From Phycisphaerae bacterium (lineage in GTDB: Bacteria > Planctomycetota > Phycisphaerae > SM23-33): a stretch of 7,256 nucleotides of DNA. The notes under the pieces were generated by a model that ran no database searches, had not been told where the DNA came from, and saw only the letters and a list, made by a program, of their open reading frames with translations. Positions 1 through 5,660 of this stretch are shown in pieces; position 1 is the first letter of the stretch; the number at the start of each line of letters is the position of its first letter. A program made the position numbers and the translations under genes. The stretch spans positions 1-7,256 of the forward strand of contig DAOVQV010000068.1 in NCBI GenBank assembly GCA_030628445.1, in the 5' to 3' direction.

Positions 1-725
1 ACGGGTGCGGTCCAGATCGTCTCCGAGCGGCGCTTCAGGTAGTCCAACAGCATCCGGAAGTGATGGGTGCTGACCGACAACCGGGGGCCGTTGATCTCGT
101 GGAAGCAGAGGATCACCCACTGATCCTGAGCGGTTAGCTGCTCGATGAGGCCGATCATCTCAAATCCGCTGCGCCGCAAAACGTCGGTGCTGAGCAACAT
201 GTGCAGGTCCGCCACCGCGGGACGGTTTGCGAACCCGAACTCCCCGCCGCACCGAGCCGCGAGAAAATGCTCGGCGACAACGGGCACGTAGCTCTTTTGG
301 TTCCGTCCGCGCCCGACATACGGCTGACTGCAAGGATAGGCGAACGTCCAGAGCTTCTGGTGCGGAGCCACCACCTCCAGGCGCTGTTGGGCGGTGAGTA
401 TGTCGGCCTCGATATCGGCGAGTGTCTTGTCCTCCAGGGATTGACCGGGCTTTGCGAAGCCCAAGTTACAGGAGCACCAGTGCGACATTGTGTGGTTGGC
501 GATCTCGTGACCGTCGCGGGCGACCTGGCCCCAGGGGGGGATTCTCTCTTGCCAGTCGTCGTGGTTGAGCGGGCCGGACACGTAGAACGTCCCGCGGACC
601 CCGCAATCGTTCATCATCGGAATCGCGTGGGTCAATTGCAATTCGCGCCCGTCGTCGAAGGCCAGCGAAACGGCGCCGACGTACGAGCCCCAGCATTGGC
701 TCGCGTCTTTTGTCTGTTTGTTCAT
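1..725 (-). CDS. NodB-type polysaccharide/sugar deacetylase (3' end beyond window)
   Basis: This leftward gene encodes at least 241 residues and runs off the window edge. It is a carbohydrate esterase 4 (NodB) fold protein, a metal-dependent hydrolase that removes N- or O-acetyl groups from sugars. Visible motifs are FDDG at residues 23-26 (D25 the likely metal ligand), the HxxxH pair H78/H82 in HTMSH, FAYPC at 128-132, which replaces the RxPY-type motif 3 of classical chitin deacetylases, and a late CFHEI with H209. No signal peptide or membrane segment precedes the domain, so a cytoplasmic enzyme is inferred. Its ATG overlaps the upstream aminotransferase stop (ATGA). The nearest SD-like stretch (AAAGGAAC, 745-752) lies 19 nt away, which suits translational coupling. 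The substrate cannot be named. Absence of the motif 3 arginine and of export suggests a small soluble substrate rather than cell-wall polymer, but that is inference. Confidence 0.9.
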   Translation of the reverse strand, partial: MNKQTKDASQCWGSYVGAVSLAFDDGRELQLTHAIPMMNDCGVRGTFYVSGPLNHDDWQERIPPWGQVARDGHEIANHTMSHWCSCNLGFAKPGQSLEDKTLADIEADILTAQQRLEVVAPHQKLWTFAYPCSQPYVGRGRNQKSYVPVVAEHFLAARCGGEFGFANRPAVADLHMLLSTDVLRRSGFEMIGLIEQLTAQDQWVILCFHEINGPRLSVSTHHFRMLLDYLKRRSETIWTAP

Positions 726-1987
726 CGTCGACTTGCGGGAAGTAGTTCCTTTCGGTGTTCGTGGATCTTGGTGATCGCATCGGTCAGGTATCGCGCGCGG
801 CTGGGCGGGCAGGCGAGGATAGCCCAGTCGCTTGTCACTGCCCGGCCGCCAAAGAGCGCTTGGCAGACGGGAAGCTTCCAGCGGGCCGGGTTGATCGCCT
901 TCAGATAGCTCTTGGACAACTGATGGCGCTTTTTGGTGTGCGGGCGATACAGAGAGCTTCGGTTAAGCGGTTCGTAGACCGAACCGAACTTGACGCCCAG
1001 CTCGGCGGACAGGGCTTTGCGGAACTTCAGCGCTGGTAGTCCGTCGAATGCGTCCTTGTCGTACAGGAAGGCGTAGGCGTAGCTGCACTGCCGCGTGATG
1101 CGTTTCGATCTTCGCGGCGGCGCCACGCCCGGCGCCGCGGCCACGGCCCGGTCGAGCGCCCGTCCGTTGCGGTCCATAACGGAAGCGTTCTTTCGCATTG
1201 CGGCCAATTGCCCCAGGAGCACCCCCGCCTGGAAACTCGTCACGCGGAAATTACCACTGTGAATCCTTGCTGTGCCCTTCACTGCCCGGCCGCACGTGCG
1301 GAGAGACCGAAGCTTCCAGTACAGTGAGGCCTTCTGCGTCATGACCGCCCCGCCCTCGCCGGCGGTCATCAGCTTAGACATCTGAAAGCTGTACGTGCCC
1401 AGGTGCCCGATGCTTCCGGCCCCCTTCTTACCCCAGCGCGAACCGTGGGTATGAGCACAGTCCTCAATAACCCACAGTTTGTGCTTGCGCGCGATTCGCA
1501 TGATCTGATCCATCTCGGCTAGGCGGTGATACAGGTGCACGGGGATGATCGCCCGGGTGCGGGACGTGATGTGTCGCTTCACGGCCTCGGGGTCGATGCA
1601 CATTGTCTGCGGATCGACGTCCACGAGTATCGGCACGGCGTTGACGTCGCAGACGGCCGACGCCGTCGCTTGCCATGTCAGGCCCGGTACTATCACCTCG
1701 TCGCCGGCGCCGATCTCCAGGACCTCCAGGGACATCTGCAGCGCGTGCGTCCCGTTAGTAACCGGGAGGCAGTATTTCGAGCTGCAAAAGCGCGCCCACT
1801 GGTGCTCAAACTTCTCTCCCATGGACCCCGCGCCTTGGGTGGCCCCAAGGACCCGGTCGTCCCAGCATCCGGTGTCGTACGCCTTCAGCAGGTACTTCCG
1901 CTCAAGGTCGCCGCGCTTTGGGAGCCTCGCGTCGCCGACGAGCGACCGCGTGATCGGCTTACCGCCCAGTACGGCCAGTTTGCTCAT
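722..1987 (-). CDS. DegT/DnrJ/EryC1/StrS family PLP aminotransferase, AHBA synthase/inosose aminotransferase-like
   Basis: The 421-residue protein is a fold-type I PLP enzyme. Family members transfer an amino group, usually from glutamate or glutamine, to keto-sugars or keto-cyclitols. It opens with the family's LGGKP motif (residues 8-12). Further on are the cofactor-phosphate region TNGTHAL (78-84), EDCAHTHG (175-182) with D176 as the likely pyridine-nitrogen ligand, and SFQMSKLMTAGEGGA (200-214) with K205 as the Schiff-base lysine. The EDCAHxHG and SFQxxKLxTAGEGG wording resembles the AHBA synthase and scyllo-inosose aminotransferase branch more than plain dTDP-sugar aminotransferases. The glycine usual in the HxxG loop is replaced (HLYHRLAEMD). 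An ATG ten codons upstream (2017) is open, but a strong SD at 1991-2000 sits just before ATG 1987, which is chosen. The downstream deacetylase overlaps its stop. Length is normal for the family. The exact substrate is unknown. Confidence 0.93.
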   Translation of the reverse strand: MSKLAVLGGKPITRSLVGDARLPKRGDLERKYLLKAYDTGCWDDRVLGATQGAGSMGEKFEHQWARFCSSKYCLPVTNGTHALQMSLEVLEIGAGDEVIVPGLTWQATASAVCDVNAVPILVDVDPQTMCIDPEAVKRHITSRTRAIIPVHLYHRLAEMDQIMRIARKHKLWVIEDCAHTHGSRWGKKGAGSIGHLGTYSFQMSKLMTAGEGGAVMTQKASLYWKLRSLRTCGRAVKGTARIHSGNFRVTSFQAGVLLGQLAAMRKNASVMDRNGRALDRAVAAAPGVAPPRRSKRITRQCSYAYAFLYDKDAFDGLPALKFRKALSAELGVKFGSVYEPLNRSSLYRPHTKKRHQLSKSYLKAINPARWKLPVCQALFGGRAVTSDWAILACPPSRARYLTDAITKIHEHRKELLPASRR

Positions 1988-1990
1988 TTT

Positions 1991-2000
1991 GTCACCTCCC
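1991..2000 (-). promoter_or_regulatory. Shine-Dalgarno site deciding the aminotransferase start
   Basis: On the minus strand GGGAGGTGAC lies immediately upstream of AAA-ATG, with its GGAGG core 7 nt from the ATG at 1987. It falls inside the longer reading frame that begins at 2017, so it argues for the shorter start. Confidence 0.85.
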
Positions 2001-2049
2001 AATATGTGCCTCGCCACGGGTCTGCCCCGCAGCCGGCAACTTGAGAGGT

Positions 2050-2078
2050 ATCATATCCGCAATCAGTGAACCTGCCAA
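2050..2078 (-). promoter_or_regulatory. Sigma70-like promoter for the aminotransferase-deacetylase pair
   Basis: On the minus strand TTGGCA (2078-2073, five of six bases matching the -35 consensus) is followed after exactly 17 nt by TATGAT (2055-2050, five of six matching -10). Predicted transcription start is near 2043, giving a leader of about 55 nt before the strong ribosome binding site. It is the best promoter match noticed in the window. Confidence 0.7.
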
Positions 2079-2104
2079 GTAGTCCGCTAAGACCGACCGC
2101 GTTT

Positions 2105-2120
2105 CCCCCCTTTCCCCCCC
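2105..2120. repeat. Homopolymeric C tracts (C6-T3-C7)
   Basis: The plus strand reads six C, three T, seven C; the complement is G7-A3-G6 with a further G4 run upstream at about 2135-2138. The run lies upstream of the -35 element of the leftward promoter and is not in a coding region. Such tracts can slip during replication or form non-B DNA, but nothing here shows that they do. Confidence 0.5.
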
Positions 2121-2286
2121 TTGCTAGGGCCGGCCCCGGTGAGCATCTTTAGCGGTGCGCCGACGTGCGGGGAATTTGTGATCGACATTGGCGGGAACGG
2201 GGCGGAATCGGTCCACGTCAGGAAGATTCGCTGGATTGGATGCATTTACGTCGGGGTAATTCCGCACTTCGCTTGTGATGATTGCT

Positions 2287-2303
2287 TTGGCGAGGTAGTT
2301 GCT
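2287..2303 (+). promoter_or_regulatory. Candidate -24/-12 (sigma54-type) promoter upstream of the esterase
   Basis: TTGGCGAGGTAGTTGCT fits the sigma54 pattern TTGGCACG-N4-TTGCW except at two positions of the -24 half. The diagnostic GG (2289-2290) and GC (2301-2302) are spaced by exactly 10 nt. Transcription would start near 2314, leaving about 90 nt of leader. No upstream activator binding site was recognised, and a chance match in 417 bp is possible, so confidence is low. Confidence 0.3.
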
Positions 2304-2392
2304 GTAAAAGTGCCCTTCCGCCCTGCCGGATGCGAGCAAGCGAACGGCAGCGTCTTGGTCCGTACCCGAAAGTACCCGGACTCAATAAAAGG

Positions 2393-2398
2393 AAGGAG
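2393..2398 (+). promoter_or_regulatory. Ribosome binding site fixing the esterase start
   Basis: AAGGAG lies 6 nt before ATG 2405. The reading frame stays open 41 codons further upstream to 2282, but only the ATG at 2405 has this site and is followed directly by a signal peptide. Confidence 0.85.
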
Positions 2399-2404
2399 CT
2401 GATC

Positions 2405-5400
2405 ATGCGATCTTATACATGTCTTTGCTGTGTAGTCGTGGCGGTGGTTATCTCGGGCGGCTCGGTGTGTCTTGGCGGGGCCCTGGAAGACCAAGCCCGG
2501 CACCGATTCGCAGTTGCCCCAGCCCTCGACCGCTTCGGTAAGAACAACGCCGACGAAATCGATCAGTGGCTGGATGGTTTTGCCGGTACGCCCAGTCATA
2601 AGAAGTGGGTCCACCGCAGCCATCGCCAGCTTTCCGGCGCCCCGCTGCTGACGGCGAAATGGTACATGGGGGAGGGGACCAACCCGTGGGTGACGGTTCC
2701 CGTACCGGCGGACTTCAAGGGTCGGCGGGCTGTCTTCGTCTGGGAGTCCATCGTCCAAACCAGCGCCGGAGCGAAGCCCTTCAGTATCCTTGTGAACGGT
2801 AAGGAGCGATTCAAGTTCGAATCATGGTCCAAGACGAGCTGGTCCGTCGAAGGCGCCGACGGCGGGAAGTTGCTTTTCGATGCCGTCTGGACCGACCGGA
2901 AGGGCGACTTGTTCGGTTATATGCGTCTGGAGGCCCCGGCAGAGTGGCTGACTCCGGGCGAGCCGCTCCAGATCGCCCTGACCGGCAGCAAGGACCACGC
3001 GAGTTCCTTCCCTCACCCGTTCAGATACGCCGACACGGTGGCGTGGGTGCGGACGGGGCGTCATCAGAACGTCTTCTGCCAGCCGCCGGGCGGTGTTTAT
3101 GACGGGCGCCCCATTTCGTTTCGTTTTGCAGCCAGGCCCGAGTGGGCGGGTAAGTCAATTGAGCTTCAAAGCGGCACCGAGGTTTTGGGCGACAGCAGCT
3201 TGATAGCAGGCGACGGGCTGTCGGGGGCCTCGATCACGCTGGATTCTTACACCGAAGCGCAGCTTGCCGAGCCGCTGGACGTCGTCGTCGCCGGGAAGAA
3301 GCAAATCAAAGTCGAACTCGACCCGATTCGGCTCAAGGCGCCCAAGCTGCTCGGGCGGTGCGCCCAGATCAGACAACAGGTGCAGGAAGGAAAGATTTCA
3401 CCCGACCGGCTCAGGACGGCGGCCATGGTTTTGGGGCGTGGGCACTTTCTCCAGACCATCCTGTGCTGCACGGATGACGGGAGGCTGTGGTATTTGGAGA
3501 AACGTTCCCCAACGCCGCAAGACGCCTACGCGCAGCTCATCAAGGCACTGGCGGACTTCGATACCGACAAGGACATCTTTGCAGAGCGTCGCGGGCGTTT
3601 CCTTTCCGCCTATATCTCCATGGCTGACGGGTCCGGACAGATCTACGCCTTGCACGTCCCGGCCGATTACGACAGCGGTAGGCGATATGCCTTGCAGATA
3701 TACATCCACGGGGCGGGCGGGTGGTACGGCGATCTGCCGGAGCCACCCAAAGGCGCCGATTGCATTTATGCCGGGGCCGACGGACGCGGGAGGACCGGAT
3801 ACAGAGGGCTGGGCGAACTGGACATCCTGGAAGTGATCAAGGATGTCCGCTTCCACTACAACATCGATCCGGACCGAATCTACATCACGGGTGGCAGCAT
3901 GGGAGGATCCGGCAGCTGGTACATGTGTGCCCGCTATCCGGACATCTTTGCCGCCGGGTCGCCCCACTTCGGTACCGCATACGCGATGTATCTGGAGAAC
4001 CTCCTCAACGTCCCGATCTGGAACTTCCACGACGAGACGGACTATCTAGTGCCCGTGGACGCCTCGCGCGTCGCCGTCCGCTCGGCCAGGGTTATGGGAT
4101 ATCCGGTGATCTATACAGAGGCCACGGGCGGGCAGCACAGCACGGACAAAAAAGACCCCTCTTGGGACTTTGACAGTTGGATGCTGCAACAGCGCCGCAC
4201 CGCCACGCCGCCTTCCGTGCGGTACAGAACGAATACCCCGACGCGCGGGAGGGCATATTGGGTCGAGATCCTTGAGTTTACGAATCCAAACCTCCAAGCC
4301 GCCATCAAGGCAACAGTGGTAACCGACGGGTCGGCGAACCAACTGTTCCTCCAGTTCGAGAACATCGACGTCCTGGCCGTCGATCTACCGGACAAGTTGT
4401 TCGACCCCGACAAAGATCTCCAGATCACACTTAACGCCGCTCCGCTGACAGTGAAGGCTCCCTTCCCGAAGCGTATATATCTCCAGCGGGTGGACAAGAG
4501 CACCCCGCAGGGCTCCTACAAGCTGGGTCTGACCGATCCGCGCACGCCCGGAGCGTATCGGGCGTACACGGCGGGGGGCGTTGACCACATGTACACCTGC
4601 GGCGAGCCGCTGCTGATCGTCAAGGGGACCGGCGGGGACGAGCGGCTCATCGAGGCGATCTCGAAGTTCTGCGACGATTTGTCCTTCCGCGCAACCGGGT
4701 GGTCGATGTCGTCGCAAGGCCAGATCCCCATCAAGGGCGACGTGGACCTCACCGACGATGACATTGAGCGGCGGAATCTCATTATCGTCGGGGCGGCCTC
4801 GTCTAACACCTACCTGGCGCAGATCACCGACAAGCTCCCTGCCGCCGAAAAGGACGGTGTGCTGACGGTCGGGTCGGAACCCTACGATCTGAAAGGGAAA
4901 GTATACGGGTTGTTTCACTACAACCCTCAGGCCCCGAAGCGCCTTATCCTTCTGATCAGTTCCACCGAGGCGGCGGGATTCTCACGTGACGCCACGAGGG
5001 ACATCGTCTCGCGGATCGCCGACGAGAGGCCGTTCGGGTTAATCCTCAACGAGTTTGCCCCCATGCGTAAGGTCCGCCGGATCATGTGGGACAAGAACTG
5101 GCAGCCCGCCGCCGGCGCGTTCGACGAAGAGCGTCTTCCGGGTGTCTTTGCCACGCGGCAAGCCGCCTGTCCCGCCGAGTACGGCGCCTTGTGCCAGGCC
5201 ACGGGCTCCGACCTGGCGATCTATAGAGACAGGGGCAAGGACGACGACCCGGTGTGGGACGTCGCCAGCGCGCGGTGGCACGATCTACGGGCTGATATCA
5301 TCCCGTCGCTGGACTTCTACACCACGATCCTGACCGGTGTCCAACTGGCCGCCGCTAAGGAGCGGTTCTCGGATGAGAAGGTTCGCCTGGCGGCCTGGCC

Positions 5401-5581
5401 ACCTGAGAAGCTCGATGGGCTCAGAGGCGACGCCGAATACAAGGTCTGCATGTATCCTTGGCAGGTTAAGAGACTTGCAAATGCGCTTAAGACGAACTTG
5501 CCCAATATCGATTCGGTCCGTGTGGACCTCTACGGGCAGATAAGACGCTCTGCGAAGCTCCATCGCCCCGCATCGCAGTAA
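2405..5581 (+). CDS. Exported multidomain serine esterase (alpha/beta hydrolase) with 5'-nucleotidase C-terminal-like tail
   Basis: A 1058-residue exported protein. Residues 1-26 form a signal peptide (basic start, hydrophobic VVVAVVIS stretch, likely cleavage near LGGA). Residues about 68-216 and 238-318 are beta-rich regions with no assigned function; the first looks like a carbohydrate-binding-type sandwich. Residues about 395-595 are an alpha/beta hydrolase of the PHB depolymerase/feruloyl esterase/prolyl oligopeptidase kind: oxyanion-hole HGAGG at 435-439, nucleophile S498 in GGSMGG, acid D546 in HDETDYLVP, and H578 in GGQHS. A beta domain follows at about 606-700. The region from 720 to 850 has wording seen in planctomycete hydrolases (LIIVGAASSN). 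The tail at about 925-1058 recalls a 5'-nucleotidase C-terminal domain (TGSDLAI, ILTGVQL, EYKV). It probably cleaves ester bonds in polysaccharide side groups, or peptide bonds; the substrate is unknown. The glycosidase-like gene begins 79 bp downstream, which suggests a common role. Confidence 0.88.
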   Translation: MRSYTCLCCVVVAVVISGGSVCLGGALEDQARHRFAVAPALDRFGKNNADEIDQWLDGFAGTPSHKKWVHRSHRQLSGAPLLTAKWYMGEGTNPWVTVPVPADFKGRRAVFVWESIVQTSAGAKPFSILVNGKERFKFESWSKTSWSVEGADGGKLLFDAVWTDRKGDLFGYMRLEAPAEWLTPGEPLQIALTGSKDHASSFPHPFRYADTVAWVRTGRHQNVFCQPPGGVYDGRPISFRFAARPEWAGKSIELQSGTEVLGDSSLIAGDGLSGASITLDSYTEAQLAEPLDVVVAGKKQIKVELDPIRLKAPKLLGRCAQIRQQVQEGKISPDRLRTAAMVLGRGHFLQTILCCTDDGRLWYLEKRSPTPQDAYAQLIKALADFDTDKDIFAERRGRFLSAYISMADGSGQIYALHVPADYDSGRRYALQIYIHGAGGWYGDLPEPPKGADCIYAGADGRGRTGYRGLGELDILEVIKDVRFHYNIDPDRIYITGGSMGGSGSWYMCARYPDIFAAGSPHFGTAYAMYLENLLNVPIWNFHDETDYLVPVDASRVAVRSARVMGYPVIYTEATGGQHSTDKKDPSWDFDSWMLQQRRTATPPSVRYRTNTPTRGRAYWVEILEFTNPNLQAAIKATVVTDGSANQLFLQFENIDVLAVDLPDKLFDPDKDLQITLNAAPLTVKAPFPKRIYLQRVDKSTPQGSYKLGLTDPRTPGAYRAYTAGGVDHMYTCGEPLLIVKGTGGDERLIEAISKFCDDLSFRATGWSMSSQGQIPIKGDVDLTDDDIERRNLIIVGAASSNTYLAQITDKLPAAEKDGVLTVGSEPYDLKGKVYGLFHYNPQAPKRLILLISSTEAAGFSRDATRDIVSRIADERPFGLILNEFAPMRKVRRIMWDKNWQPAAGAFDEERLPGVFATRQAACPAEYGALCQATGSDLAIYRDRGKDDDPVWDVASARWHDLRADIIPSLDFYTTILTGVQLAAAKERFSDEKVRLAAWPPEKLDGLRGDAEYKVCMYPWQVKRLANALKTNLPNIDSVRVDLYGQIRRSAKLHRPASQ

Positions 5582-5599
5582 GCGACAGCTACCGCGGTG

Positions 5600-5627
5600 T
5601 TGCGGTGCGACGGTAAGGTTGTATCAT
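5600..5627 (+). promoter_or_regulatory. Weak sigma70-like promoter candidate before the first glycosidase-like gene
   Basis: TTGCGG (5600-5605) and TATCAT (5622-5627) are separated by 16 nt in the 79-bp gap between the esterase and the next gene. The -10 is good (five of six) but the -35 matches at only three positions. Co-transcription with the esterase is equally possible because no terminator is visible in the gap. Confidence 0.3.
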
Positions 5628-5646
5628 TACGGCGCAACGCCCGGGA

Positions 5647-5654
5647 AAAGGTGA
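5647..5654 (+). promoter_or_regulatory. Ribosome binding site of the signal-less glycosidase-like gene
   Basis: AAAGGTGA ends 6 nt before ATG 5661. The TGA in this site (5652-5654) is also an in-frame stop, so the reading frame cannot extend upstream. This excludes a missed N-terminal signal peptide in this frame. Confidence 0.8.
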
Positions 5655-5660
5655 CTAGAT

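Larger units (their letters stand above)
1988..2404. other. 417-bp divergent intergenic regulatory region
   Basis: This region separates the leftward aminotransferase-deacetylase pair from the rightward esterase. It holds a good sigma70-like promoter for the leftward genes (2050-2078), a C-rich tract (2105-2120), a possible -24/-12 promoter (2287-2303), a 7-bp direct repeat (2362-2378), and the esterase ribosome binding site. Reading frames of 71 codons (minus, from a TTG at 2339) and 93 codons (plus, from a TTG at 2121) stay open here, but neither has an ATG or a credible ribosome binding site. No tRNA, terminator or known riboswitch was recognised. Confidence 0.6.

Noticed and set aside
201..908. 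235-codon plus-strand frame across the deacetylase and the end of the aminotransferase
   Set aside because: The opposite strand encodes clear NodB and aminotransferase motifs. This frame crosses the boundary between those two genes and has no family motif or ribosome binding site.
1526..2069. Overlapping plus-strand frames of about 172-174 codons over the aminotransferase N-terminal half
   Set aside because: Two frames open over the same stretch are typical high-GC shadows, and the minus strand holds the catalytic motifs of the real gene.
2236..2262. TTGGAT with TAATTC as a sigma70 promoter for the esterase
   Set aside because: The spacing is 15 nt and the -10 match is poor, so it is no better than chance in this region.
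2121..2402. 93-codon plus-strand frame from a TTG, ending 2 nt before the esterase ATG
   Set aside because: The position just before the esterase is suggestive of coupling, but the start is a TTG preceded by a C tract with no ribosome binding site. The alternative GTG at 2140 is no better, and no motif was recognised.
2282..2404. 41-codon N-terminal extension of the esterase
   Set aside because: The extension lacks a ribosome binding site. It would bury the signal peptide, whereas ATG 2405 has AAGGAG at 6 nt and leads straight into the signal peptide.
2405..2470. Lipoprotein signal at the cysteine in GGSVCLGG of the esterase leader
   Set aside because: The residues before Cys22 (GSV) do not fit a lipobox (L-A/S-G/A-C), so an ordinary Sec signal peptide is more likely.
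5591..5606. ACCGC-GGTGTT-GCGGT hairpin just after the esterase stop as a terminator
   Set aside because: The stem is only 5 bp and is not followed by a T tract, so an intrinsic terminator is not supported.
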